Positions 37,639-45,571 of a DNA stretch of 64,000 nt are shown here, piece after piece. How positions within the stretch are numbered: the stretch's first letter is position 1; each line of letters begins with the position of its first letter. The DNA comes from Rhodobacter sp. 24-YEA-8. GTDB taxonomy: Bacteria > Pseudomonadota > Alphaproteobacteria > Rhodobacterales > Rhodobacteraceae. The notes beneath the pieces were generated by a model. It was not told where the DNA came from. It saw nothing but the letters and a program-made list of their open reading frames with translations, and searched no databases. The position numbers and the translations under genes are program-made. The stretch is taken from contig NZ_FNSK01000001.1 in the NCBI RefSeq assembly GCF_900105075.1, positions 2,245,001 through 2,309,000 on the forward strand, read 5' to 3'.

Positions 37639-38489
37639 GGCGTGGGATGATCGAACGGGACCACCCTGCACTGTCGATCGGGGCGCAGTGCCGCCTGCTG
37701 TCGATCTCGCGCTCGTCGTTCTGCCACGAGCCGGCTGGAGAGACTGATCAGAACCTCGGCCTGATGCAGCTGATCGACCGGCAGTTCATGGATACGCCCT
37801 TCTACGGCGTCCGGCAGATGACCTGGCATCTGCAAAACGAGGGGCACGGCGTGAACCAGAAGCGCATCCGGCGGCTGATGCGGCTCATGCGTTTGATGCC
37901 GATTTACCAGAAGCCCAACACCAGCAAGCCGAGAAAGGGCCACAAGACCTATCCCTACCTGCTGGGCGGGCTGCGGGTCGATCGCCCCGGTCAGGTCTGG
38001 TGCGCCGACATTACCTATCTCCCGATGCGGCGGGGGTTTCTGTATCTGGTCGCCATCATGGACTGGTTCACGCGCAAAGTTCTGGCCTGGCGCATATCGA
38101 ACACCCTGGAAGCGGACTTCTGCGTCGAGGCGTTGAACGAGGCCATCCACCGGTTCGGCGCGCCCACAATCATGAACACTGACCAAGGCAGCCAGTTCAC
38201 GTCCTTCGCTTGGACAGATCGGCTGAAACGCGTCGGAACCCGCATCTCGATGGACGGCAAGGGGCGGTGCATCGACAATGTCTTCATCGAGCGCCTGTGG
38301 CGGTCCCTGAAATACGAATGCGTCTATCTGCATGCCTGGGAGACCGGGTCTCAGGCAAAGGCCGCAATCGGATCCTGGGTCAGCTTCTATAACCATCGGC
38401 GGCCACACACTGCCCATGGCGGGTTGCCCCCCGCCGTGGTCTACTTCAACAGCATCGAAACCGACCGGCAGGCACAGGCGGTAGCTTAA
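37623..38489 (+). CDS. IS3-family transposase OrfB (catalytic)
   Basis: This 288-residue integrase-type subunit has an HTH_21 region in its first third (YGVRQMTWHLQNEGHGVNQKR). The DDE core follows: Asp in VWCADITYLP, Asp in NTDQGSQFTS and Glu in FIERLWRSLKYE. It is complete and probably functional with OrfA. Confidence 0.93.
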   Translation: MERKVRRGMIERDHPALSIGAQCRLLSISRSSFCHEPAGETDQNLGLMQLIDRQFMDTPFYGVRQMTWHLQNEGHGVNQKRIRRLMRLMRLMPIYQKPNTSKPRKGHKTYPYLLGGLRVDRPGQVWCADITYLPMRRGFLYLVAIMDWFTRKVLAWRISNTLEADFCVEALNEAIHRFGAPTIMNTDQGSQFTSFAWTDRLKRVGTRISMDGKGRCIDNVFIERLWRSLKYECVYLHAWETGSQAKAAIGSWVSFYNHRRPHTAHGGLPPAVVYFNSIETDRQAQAVA

Positions 38490-38528
38490 ACATCCTCGAA
38501 AACTGTCCAAGCATCGGGGAGTAGCTCA

Positions 38529-39674
38529 GCCTTCCGTGCTTGCCTTGACGATCTCGCCCTTCGGGCTGAGGGCGCACTTGCAGAACCACTGCGTGCGTTT
38601 GGCCGTCTCTATGCAAGAATGGCTCACGAGTTTCGTGCCGATCCCGACTTCACCGAATTCCGATCGGAGCTTCGCGAGTGCATTCTGTCAAATTGGCCCT
38701 ATGCGGCAGGTGAGGTGTTGCTTGGGGAGCCGGTGACCGAGCGCCGAGTCTATTCTGTTTTAGAGGCCGCACATGACATCGGCATGGCGGCCAAAACGCT
38801 GGACGGCATCCTCATTGATGCTGCGGCATTCGCTCCAGCTGATCCTCGTCCGCATAGCCGCAAGATCTTCTGCGCGGTAACCTTCGCTCCTCTTCTCGCT
38901 GAAATCCCGACCTGGGTAGGACCCGGCGAAATGATGGAAGCGATAGGGGTCACGAAGCGCACACTGGCCATTCTGCAAGAAGACGGCATTCTCGCCCCAC
39001 GCACACGAGCGCCAAAGGTGATTGCCCGCTGGAGCTTGTCTGATGGGCTGGCTCTGATTGAGGAGCTGGCCTCCCTGGCAACGGAGCTGGACATCTCCGC
39101 GAGAGGTTGGCTGGGGTTGCAAGAGGCTAAGAAGAGAAAGGGCGTCGCGGTCCGGGATATGATCAACCAGGTCCGGGCCGGTAAGATGCGGCTCAGACGA
39201 TCGAGGGAAATCCCAGGATACAACGCGTTCCAGGTCTCCGTGGCCGAGGTTAACGCCCTGGCTGCCCTCCTTGATCAATCTCGGCCACAGGACCCGGCGT
39301 TCACGGGGACCGTATCCGCTGCGGCCTTTGGGCGTAAGGTGGGCATGCGGGATGGTGGCCACTTCATCGCGCTGATCCAGGCTGGCCATGTAACCGCACA
39401 GGCTGTCTTAAACCCAAAGACTCATTTGACCCAGTTCCGGATGTCGGATGAGGACATCGCCGCGTTTCACAAGAAATTCCTGACGACCACGACGATCGAG
39501 GAGGAGTTCGGCCTGCATCGCAACAGGATTCTCGCCATCCTAAGATCCGCAGGTGCTCGACAGTTCATGTTGGAGGAGCGGTCAATCGGCCCCATCTGGC
39601 TACGCACCAACGTCGAGGGCATCTTGGTCGCAAACGATGGAAGACGCACACTGCCAACTTCGGGCGGTCACTGA
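38529..39674 (+). pseudogene. tniQ: TniQ C-terminal fragment
   Basis: Reading continues in one frame from the first codon after the IS (AFRACLDDLALRAEGALAEP) to the stop at 39674, 381 codons. Internal ATG 38619 could allow expression of a 351-residue piece. Repeated small helix-turn-helix-like units (GPGEMMEAIGVTKRTLAILQ; TTIEEEFGLHRNRILAILR) fit the DNA-binding C-terminal part of TniQ. Together with 37016-37261 it forms one disrupted gene. Confidence 0.6.
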
Positions 39675-39825
39675 TTTCGATCGACCTTTAAGAAATTCTC
39701 TTATTTTACAGAATTATACACCCCAGCTGAATTCACATCACATGATTTCCCTTGACAGGGGTGTGCATGGCCAAGCCCAAAACGTGCAGACTTATGCCTC
39801 ATCGGCAAGCATAAAAGGTAATAAA
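39675..39825. other. AT-rich spacer between tniQ fragment and tRNA-Arg
   Basis: The spacer is markedly AT-richer than its surroundings. It contains a short inverted repeat (ACACCCC at about 39719 with GGGGTGT at about 39760). I see no gene. Confidence 0.4.
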
Positions 39826-39902
39826 TGGCGACCCCGGGAGGAATCGAACCCCCAACCCCAGACTTAGAAGGTCCGTGCTCTATCCAGTTGAGCTACGGGG
39901 CC
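39826..39902 (-). tRNA. tRNA-Arg (anticodon UCU)
   Basis: On the minus strand the 77-nt sequence folds as a tRNA. The 7-bp acceptor is GGCCCCG with CGGGGTC, the D-arm has GCTC..GAGC, and the anticodon stem is GGACC..TCTGG (with a G-T pair) around TTCTAAG. The T-arm contains GGTTCGATTCC, and the 3' CCA is encoded. Its 3' end points toward the tniQ/HNH/helicase island, the usual orientation for an island integrated at a tRNA. Confidence 0.95.
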
Positions 39903-40001
39903 GACAAGACTTGATACTTGTTCCTGAGTTGGTTCGCAACGGTTTGACTGAGACCGGAAGCAGCTGATTTTGTTGCTTCTTCCATGGGCCTGCCGGGTCG
40001 C

Positions 40002-40057
40002 GTGATCTGGGCAGGCGCCGCGCTTACCTCAGAACTCGCGGCGCCTGCCCGGATCAC
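40002..40057. repeat. Large hairpin (21-bp arms) upstream of tRNA-Arg
   Basis: Arms 40002-40022 and 40037-40057 are complementary over 21 bp with a single mismatch around a 14-nt loop. It lies 100 bp beyond the 5' end of tRNA-Arg in a gene-free interval (39903-40245). It could be a terminator, an IS end relic or a small RNA hairpin. Confidence 0.65.
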
Positions 40058-40118
40058 ACGCATTTGCATCCACTGAAGTTTAGAACAAAGTAGTTTAAAC
40101 AATGAGATATCTCACATG

Positions 40119-40166
40119 AATCTGTATCTGTATCTGGTTCTGTATCTGGTTCTGGTTCTGGTTCTG
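40119..40166 (+). repeat. Hexanucleotide tandem repeat (8 units)
   Basis: Eight head-to-tail 6-mers alternate between TATCTG and GTTCTG types, the first unit being AATCTG. Translated from ATG 40116 they would give alternating Leu-Tyr/Leu-Val, but that frame looks otherwise non-coding. Slippage-prone DNA is the safe description. Confidence 0.85.
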
Positions 40167-40245
40167 ATAGGGTTCGCATCCAGCCACGCGCTCCGTCAGC
40201 GCCGAATCATTCAGATCGGCCAAGCCGGCTTCGCCTGGAATACCC

Positions 40246-40881
40246 CCACTGAGTGGTCCGGTTTGAATGTTAGTGCATTGTCGGCCTGTGGTCCATTTGC
40301 ACGAAGGTCTCTGGGGCCGGTGGCCGGTAGTTCAGAGCGCTGTGGGGCCTGACGGTGTTGTAGTGCCGTCGCCACCTTTCGATCAGGATCTGTGCCTCGT
40401 GCAGGGTGTGGAAGACTTCGCCGTTGAGCATTTCGTCCCGGAACCGGGCGTTGAAACTCTCGCAGTAGCCGTTCTCCCACGGTGATCCTGGCGCAATGAA
40501 TGCCGTTTTGGCACCCACCGCCCCGATCCATGCCTGCACCTTTTTGGCAATGAATTCGGCGCCATTGTCGGACCTTATGAACTCGGGCGGGCCGCGCAGG
40601 ATGAACAGATCAGTCAGGGCGTCGACAACGTCGGTCGAGTTTAGCTTGCGCTTGACGCGGATCACCAGTGCTTCCTTCGTGAACTCGTCGATGATGTTGA
40701 GCGTGCGGAAGATCCGCCCATCCCGGGTCCGGTCCTGGACGAAATCACAGGACCAGACGTGATTGGGGCGCTCCGGCCTCAGCCGAACGCAAGAGCCATC
40801 GTTCAGCCAAAGCCGCCCCTTCCTGGCCTGCTTTTGCGGGACTTTCAGCCCTTCCCGCCGCCAGATCCGTTCGACCCGTTT
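40246..40881 (-). mobile_element. Fragment of a different IS3-family element (orfB 3' part)
   Basis: On the minus strand, codons downstream of position 40881 encode the C-terminal two thirds of an OrfB transposase. They run from RVERIWRREGLKVPQ through Asp in VWSCDFVQD, Asp in RSDNGAEFI and Glu in YCESFNARFRDE, to the stop near 40270. The left end of the element and orfA are missing. It is unrelated in sequence to the IS3 copies at 37262 and 42562. Confidence 0.8.
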
Positions 40882-41088
40882 ACGCTCGCCATCGGCGGCG
40901 GACAGGATCTCGCACGTATCAGCCAGCCCCTCGGACAGCCGGTCGATCCAGATGCGCCCGTCTGAGTTCAGCATGACCTCGATGACGGACGGGTCTTGCA
41001 GCAGGGTTGAGATGGCAGGCCCGAGCGCCGTTCGGAGCATACGCGCGCCACGGTCCACCGCTGCCTGTTTGTGGTTGAAGCCTGCCAT
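40882..41088 (-). pseudogene. trbB: TrbB N-terminal fragment fused to transposase
   Basis: The first 69 codons (MAGFNHKQAAVDRGARMLRT...ILSAADGER) match the N-terminus of TrbB, the VirB11-like ATPase of P-type conjugation systems. After Arg69 the same frame continues into the IS3-type OrfB fragment, producing a 272-codon chimera (40270-41088). The ATPase core is gone. It is evidence that a conjugative plasmid or ICE contributed to this region. Confidence 0.7.
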
Positions 41089-41147
41089 CTCGTCCCCGTT
41101 CCACCGGGGAAGCGAGATATGGTCCCCGGATGGGGATGACTACAAGA

Positions 41148-41162
41148 GACCCGAAACGGGTC
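41148..41162. promoter_or_regulatory. Palindrome upstream of the trbB fragment
   Basis: GACCCG-AAA-CGGGTC is a perfect 6-bp inverted repeat about 60 bp upstream of the trbB start, in the gene-free interval 41089-41434. It may be a relic operator of the conjugation operon. The rest of the interval shows no gene I recognise. Confidence 0.4.
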
Positions 41163-41434
41163 GTTTCAACAAGTTTCGTCCGTCGTAGTAGTATGGCGTG
41201 CAAATACAGGAGAACGGCGGTGGCAATATCTCGTGCGTAGCGTGAACAAGAGGTGGATGAGTGATCACAGAGTGATTCGGCCCAATGGTGGCCTACTCAG
41301 GGAGCGCCTCAGCGCTGGCTGCAACTGGTCAGAATAGCCCCGCCGGGACTTCGCTGTTTGAATGCCCCCAAGATTGCGACCGTCCACTGTGATTGGTAAG
41401 GTCATTCAATCGCCTTGATGAATGACGACCCAAG

Positions 41435-42133
41435 ATGACCCAAGACAGCTGCGCGACCCCGAAGCAAGATATTTTCCTGAGCCTAGCCGAGCTTGCGCAG
41501 GCGATCGGGCATGTGAACCGGCTGGAACTGCTGGAGCATCTGGCACAGGGGCCGCGCTCGGTCGAGGAACTGAGCACACGGTCGGGCATGGCCTTCGCGA
41601 ATACCTCGCGCCATCTGCAAGTCCTGCGGCGGGCGGGGATCGCCAGGACGGAGCGGCAGGGCAAGAAGGTGGTCTACAGCCTGACCGGCCCGACCGAGGT
41701 GGTGCTGCTGATCAAGGCCCTCGGCCAAATGGGCGAGGTGCATGTCGCCACGGTCGGACAGCGCTTGAACGCCTCGTATCGCATCCACGACAACATGCCC
41801 CCGGTCACCCGGGACGAACTGGCCGTGCAACTCGGCTTGGAAACAGTGCTGGTCGTGGATGTGCGGGCCGAGGATGAGTTCGAGCTGGGCCATATCCCGA
41901 GCTCGGTCAACATCCCGATGCTCGATCTGCACCAGAACCTCGCCAGACTCCCAAAGGATCGCATGATCGTCGTCTATTGCCGGGGGCCGTATTGCGTCCA
42001 GGCATACGAGGCGGCGGGCCTCCTGCGCTCGCAGGGGCTCAAGGCGCGACGACTCGAGGACGGCTTTCCCGAATGGCGGGCGCTCGGCTTTCCTATCGAA
42101 ATCTCCAACGTCAGCGACGCGGTGGAACCATGA
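41435..42133 (+). CDS. ArsR/SmtB-type regulator fused to a rhodanese domain
   Basis: The 232-residue protein has an ArsR winged helix at about residues 15-100 (RSVEELSTRSGMAFANTSRHLQVL). A rhodanese domain follows at about 125-225, with active-site loop CRGPYC at 182-187 and the substrate-binding aspartate region VVDVRAEDEFELGHIPSSVNIP. No ArsR metal-binding ELCVC motif is seen, so the effector may be a sulfur species handled by the rhodanese Cys rather than a metal; this is inference. Its stop overlaps the thioesterase start (ATGA). Very similar two-domain proteins are known in proteobacteria. Confidence 0.88.
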   Translation: MTQDSCATPKQDIFLSLAELAQAIGHVNRLELLEHLAQGPRSVEELSTRSGMAFANTSRHLQVLRRAGIARTERQGKKVVYSLTGPTEVVLLIKALGQMGEVHVATVGQRLNASYRIHDNMPPVTRDELAVQLGLETVLVVDVRAEDEFELGHIPSSVNIPMLDLHQNLARLPKDRMIVVYCRGPYCVQAYEAAGLLRSQGLKARRLEDGFPEWRALGFPIEISNVSDAVEP

Positions 42134-42564
42134 AGGCGATCCAGGACCACTATCTGGCGGAGTTCGCGCATTGCTACGGCTGCGGCCCGGCGAACCCGCA
42201 TGGCTTGCATCTGAAAAGCCACCTCGACGGCGAGGGAACCGTCGCCCGGATCACGCCCGATCCGATGTTCAGCGGCGGGGTGCCGGGCAATCTCTACGGC
42301 GGGATGATCGCCTCGCTGCTGGATTGCCACGGCACCGCCTCGGCGGCGGCCTTCGCCTGGCGGGAGCGTGGCCACGCGATGGGTGACGGCGGCGATCCGA
42401 TCCGCTTCGTCACCGCCTCGCTGAAGGTCGATTACCTCCGCCCGACGCCGATCGGCGTCGAGCTGGCGATCCGGGGCGAACTACTGACGCTGAGAGGCCG
42501 CAAGGCGATCATCGCCCTGACCCTGCACGCCGGCGACGATCTCTGTGCGACTGGCGAAATGTGA
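42130..42564 (+). CDS. PaaI-like hotdog thioesterase, 3' end cut by IS3 copy 2
   Basis: The 144-residue product has a hotdog fold with CYGCGPANPHGLHL near the start, GGVPGNLYGGMIASLLDCHG around the likely catalytic region, and DYLRPTPIGVELAIRGEL toward the end. Such enzymes hydrolyse acyl-CoA or acyl-protein thioesters. ATG 42130 overlaps the ArsR-rhodanese stop, so both are coupled. The stop codon TGA is the first triplet of the IS end (42562), so a few C-terminal residues are lost. The fold core looks complete. Confidence 0.8.
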   Translation: MKAIQDHYLAEFAHCYGCGPANPHGLHLKSHLDGEGTVARITPDPMFSGGVPGNLYGGMIASLLDCHGTASAAAFAWRERGHAMGDGGDPIRFVTASLKVDYLRPTPIGVELAIRGELLTLRGRKAIIALTLHAGDDLCATGEM

Positions 42565-42641
42565 GCTACTCCCTGGAAATCGGACAGTGACGGAAGCTAC
42601 GATCTGACGTTTGCTGGTCTCCACGGACGAGGAGATCAGGC

Positions 42642-42938
42642 ATGCGAAAACGCAGGAACCATGACGCGGGCTTCAAGGCGCGCGTGGCACTTGAGGCCAT
42701 CAAGGGCGAGCGCACTGTGTCGGAGTTGGCGGCCGAATACGGCGTGCATCCGACGATGATCCATCAATGGAAGAAATCGCTGCTCGACGGGGCTGCGGAC
42801 ATCTTCGAGCGCGGCGGCAAGAAGCCCGCGACGGAGGTGGATGAAGAGACGGTCCGGTCATTGCACGCCAAGATCGGGGAGCTGGCTGTCGCCAACGATT
42901 TTTTGTCACGAAAGCTCAAGCCGTGGAGCGGAAAGTGA
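42642..42938 (+). CDS. IS3-family transposase OrfA (copy 2)
   Basis: The 98-residue product is identical to the OrfA at 37342-37638. It could supply OrfA, which often acts as a regulator, but its partner orfB in this copy is truncated. Confidence 0.9.
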   Translation: MRKRRNHDAGFKARVALEAIKGERTVSELAAEYGVHPTMIHQWKKSLLDGAADIFERGGKKPATEVDEETVRSLHAKIGELAVANDFLSRKLKPWSGK

Positions 42939-43470
42939 GGCGTGGGATGATCGAACGGGACCACCCTGCACTGTCGATCGGGGCGCAGTGCCGCCTGCTG
43001 TCGATCTCGCGCTCGTCGTTCTGCCACGAGCCGGCTGGAGAGACTGATCAGAACCTCGGCCTGATGCAGCTGATCGACCGGCAGTTCATGGATACGCCCT
43101 TCTACGGCGTCCGGCAGATGACCTGGCATCTGCAAAACGAGGGGCACGGCGTGAACCAGAAGCGCATCCGGCGGCTGATGCGGCTCATGCGTTTGATGCC
43201 GATTTACCAGAAGCCCAACACCAGCAAGCCGAGAAAGGGCCACAAGACCTATCCCTACCTGCTGGGCGGGCTGCGGGTCGATCGCCCCGGTCAGGTCTGG
43301 TGCGCCGACATTACCTATCTCCCGATGCGGCGGGGGTTTCTGTATCTGGTCGCCATCATGGACTGGTTCACGCGCAAAGTTCTGGCCTGGCGCATATCGA
43401 ACACCCTGGAAGCGGACTTCTGCGTCGAGGCGTTGAACGAGGCCATCCACCGGTTCGGCGCGCCCACAAT
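42923..43470 (+). pseudogene. IS3-family OrfB, 3' truncated (copy 2)
   Basis: It is identical to copy 1 through FGAPT, then runs into unrelated sequence that stops at 43615. The second catalytic Asp and the Glu of the DDE triad are lost, so no active transposase can be made from this copy. Confidence 0.92.
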
Positions 43471-43614
43471 GCGATGTGGCAGGAGTGGAGTCCTCAGTGG
43501 CCGCTCGCTCCGGAGCCTTGCACCGAGAGGGGGCTGGGATGGGAAGAGAGTTGCGAGCGGGACCTTGCCGGTGTGGCGATTGTCCGACCGGGTCAGGACA
43601 GGGCGCTTTGCGTG

Positions 43615-44061
43615 ATGTCCTTGAGCCATATGGAATGGCGCAGAGATAATCTGCTCAGGCTGATGGCAAAGGATGCTGGCCGAAAGCGGAAATCATCCCT
43701 CAAGACGGTGTCGCACTGGCAGGCCGAGGTGAGGCGGATGGAACTCGGTATCGAGCTGCTGCCCGGCTATCTCGCGGAATGTGACCGCGTGAAGCGCGGC
43801 TCAAACTATAGGGCGGTCAACGCTGCCCGCACGCGCGCCGCAGATCGGATGTTCGAGTTTGCCAGAGAGGTCCTGGCGGCGCCTTCGGTCACGCTGGACG
43901 GTGTCGCGATCAAGGCGCGGGCGGTGGCCGCTCTGAGGCTTCTGCGGTCCTACGAGCGCAGGTGGTCGAACATTGCTGACATCGGGCTGCACGAGCAGAA
44001 CATGGCCGCGCTGCTCGGGCAGGCGCTGGTTGACGTGCTGACAACAAAGCACCTCGATTGA
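43615..44061 (+). CDS. Unknown protein, probably phage-derived
   Basis: From ATG 43615 the frame gives a 148-residue basic helical protein (SLSHMEWRRDNLLRLMAKDAGRKRK...). The frame is open upstream to the IS junction at 43470, so a longer original gene may have been cut. No family is recognised. Its position ahead of the protease and capsid genes suggests a prophage origin. The 3' end overlaps a palindrome at 44049-44066. Confidence 0.5.
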   Translation: MSLSHMEWRRDNLLRLMAKDAGRKRKSSLKTVSHWQAEVRRMELGIELLPGYLAECDRVKRGSNYRAVNAARTRAADRMFEFAREVLAAPSVTLDGVAIKARAVAALRLLRSYERRWSNIADIGLHEQNMAALLGQALVDVLTTKHLD

Positions 44062-44066
44062 GGTGC
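44049..44066. promoter_or_regulatory. Palindrome 1 ahead of the prophage operon
   Basis: A 7-bp perfect inverted repeat, GCACCTC-GATT-GAGGTGC, spans the preceding gene's stop. A related palindrome follows 33 bp later. It is either an operator pair or a weak terminator. Confidence 0.45.
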
Positions 44067-44099
44067 AATATTGACCACGAGATCAGGCTGGGATAACTT

Positions 44100-44115
44100 C
44101 ACTTCAATCGAAGTG
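44100..44115. promoter_or_regulatory. Palindrome 2 ahead of the prophage operon
   Basis: CACTTC-AATC-GAAGTG lies 25 bp before the ATG at 44141. Its arms resemble those of palindrome 1, as expected for a repeated repressor site. Confidence 0.45.
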
Positions 44116-44140
44116 TAAATCTCAGATTTGGCGGAACCCC

Positions 44141-44728
44141 ATGAAGCGCAAAGACCTGCTCAAAATCACCGGCTGCGACGCGAAGCGGTTCGAAAACTAC
44201 CACTGGCGCGATCAGCTTCCCTTCGTTGCTGCTCCGGAAGCGGGGATCGAAAAGGACCCGGATTACCAGATCGAGCACCGCCGCGCGGAATACTCGATCA
44301 GCGATGCGTTCCAGCTGCGTGTCTTCATGGATGCATCGGAAAACAACGGTCTTTCCATTGAGGCCGCGAAATACATTGCTGGAAACTGCATCCGCCATCT
44401 GCAGAATGCGGAAGAAACGGTCGCCCCGGACGCAGGCGATATGTGGATCTTCTACGCTCAGGGATATCGGCAGGTTTTCCCTGATACCGGTGAGGGCTGG
44501 ACACCCCGCTACCTGAAGGCGGGATGCCTGCAAGATCTTTCTACCTTTATCGGACAAGAGGTTGCGGGTGAGGAAGTTCAGTTCGTCGCGTTGATCAATG
44601 CGACTTCGGCTTCCGCACGGGTGCTCGCGGCGGCGTTTGAGCGGAAGGTTATTATTCCTGATGCTGAGCCGCTTAAGCATATCTGGCAGCGCGAATACCA
44701 TACCGTTGGCACCGGCAACGGGGGCTGA
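44141..44728 (+). CDS. Phage-like protein of unknown function
   Basis: This 195-residue protein starts with a MerR-like helix-turn-helix segment (MKRKDLLKITGCDAKRFENY). A helical region follows, then a beta-rich part without known motifs. It could be a small regulator of the phage module. It is 4 bp upstream of the next small gene and directly behind the two palindromes, so it is likely the first gene of a four-gene transcript ending with the capsid gene. Confidence 0.6.
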   Translation: MKRKDLLKITGCDAKRFENYHWRDQLPFVAAPEAGIEKDPDYQIEHRRAEYSISDAFQLRVFMDASENNGLSIEAAKYIAGNCIRHLQNAEETVAPDAGDMWIFYAQGYRQVFPDTGEGWTPRYLKAGCLQDLSTFIGQEVAGEEVQFVALINATSASARVLAAAFERKVIIPDAEPLKHIWQREYHTVGTGNGG

Positions 44729-44732
44729 AGTG

Positions 44733-44951
44733 ATGTGGCATCAGAAATACGCCGCGCCCGCTCCCTTCCATCAGATCGAGCTGTTCTCGCTGGTGGAGCC
44801 TGTTGCCGAAAGCGAGGGCGAAATCACCTTCGCACATCGCCTGTATATGGTCGCCCCTTTCGCGGAGAGCGGACGGCTGCTGCTGCGCCAGCTTCCGGCC
44901 CACACGTTGCAAAAGGCGCTATTGCTGGCCGGGCCCGGAAAGGTGGCCTGA
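44733..44951 (+). CDS. Small phage-module protein
   Basis: This 72-residue frame starts at ATG 44733, 4 bp after the previous stop, and ends 2 bp before the protease start. Tight packing supports it as a real gene. No known domain is visible. Confidence 0.5.
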   Translation: MWHQKYAAPAPFHQIELFSLVEPVAESEGEITFAHRLYMVAPFAESGRLLLRQLPAHTLQKALLLAGPGKVA

Positions 44952-44953
44952 TC

Positions 44954-45571
44954 ATGTCGGCGCGGTTCCAATTATCAGGTGACATCGAAAGCGGCGTCTC
45001 TGACCGCCTCGCGGCGTTTCTCTCGGCCAATTCAGGGAATGTGACCCTGTTCATCAATTCCCCGGGCGGTGATGCTCTGGAAGGGGCTGCGATGATGGCC
45101 GAGGTTGAGCGGCACGGGGCGGTGTCGGTTCATGTTCAGGGTATTGCTGCGTCGGCGGCCACTCTGCCGATGGTCGCCGCCCGCGAGGTGATCATGCACC
45201 CGGCTGCAATGGTCATGACCCACGAGCCATCTGCCTGGGGCGGCGGCACGGCGGATGAGCTGCGCGACACTGCGGCGGCTCTCGACAAGATGACCGCGAC
45301 ATATGCGGAAGCCTATGCCCGACACACTGGTCACCCGGTTGCACGGATTGCTGCCTGGATGAAGGCCGAAACCTGGCTGACCGCCGACGAGGCCGTCGAG
45401 CTGCGTTTTGCCGACCGGGTCGAACGGGCGCAACCGCCCCAAATGGTTGCGGCTTACGAGTACTCGAAATTCCGCCAGCCGCCCGAGGGGCTAATCCGGC
45501 TGGCGCAGAAAAACGGCTGGGTGACCGGATCGCCCGATCCCACATCACAGGAGAATAAGAATGCCGCTTGA
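44954..45571 (+). CDS. ClpP-like phage head-maturation protease
   Basis: This 205-residue serine protease of the ClpP/SppA fold processes phage capsid or scaffold proteins. SPGGDALEGAAM lies at residues 36-47. The nucleophile is probably Ser67 in GIAASAATLP and the His is H90 in MVMTHEP; the acid residue is not certain. Its end overlaps the capsid gene start by 11 bp, the usual protease-capsid order in head modules. Confidence 0.85.
   Translation: MSARFQLSGDIESGVSDRLAAFLSANSGNVTLFINSPGGDALEGAAMMAEVERHGAVSVHVQGIAASAATLPMVAAREVIMHPAAMVMTHEPSAWGGGTADELRDTAAALDKMTATYAEAYARHTGHPVARIAAWMKAETWLTADEAVELRFADRVERAQPPQMVAAYEYSKFRQPPEGLIRLAQKNGWVTGSPDPTSQENKNAA

Larger units (their letters stand above)
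37262..38528 (+). mobile_element. IS3-family insertion sequence, copy 1, complete (1267 bp)
   Basis: The ends TGAGCTACTCCCC and GGGGAGTAGCTCA are perfect 13-bp inverted repeats, with more partial matching inside. Two overlapping frames encode OrfA and OrfB. No target duplication is visible at the flanks. A second copy, identical apart from one base noticed near its end, lies 5300 bp downstream in the same orientation. Confidence 0.93.
42562..43470 (+). mobile_element. IS3-family insertion sequence, copy 2, truncated (909 bp)
   Basis: It matches copy 1 (37262-38170) closely; the one difference I noticed is T for C near the left end. It breaks off after CGCCCACAAT at 43470, losing the last third of orfB and the right inverted repeat. 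It is in the same orientation as copy 1. Confidence 0.93.

Noticed and set aside
40119..40166. CRISPR-like array
   Set aside because: Units are contiguous 6-mers without spacers; no cas genes are present.
40116..40352. Small gene starting MNLYLYLVLYLVL
   Set aside because: The hydrophobic start is made by the hexamer repeat, the rest runs antisense into the IS fragment, and there is no ribosome binding site.
37262..43470. Composite transposon bounded by the two IS3 copies
   Set aside because: The right copy lacks its outer end and the left copy shows no target duplication, so joint transposition is not supported; only recombination between the copies is plausible.
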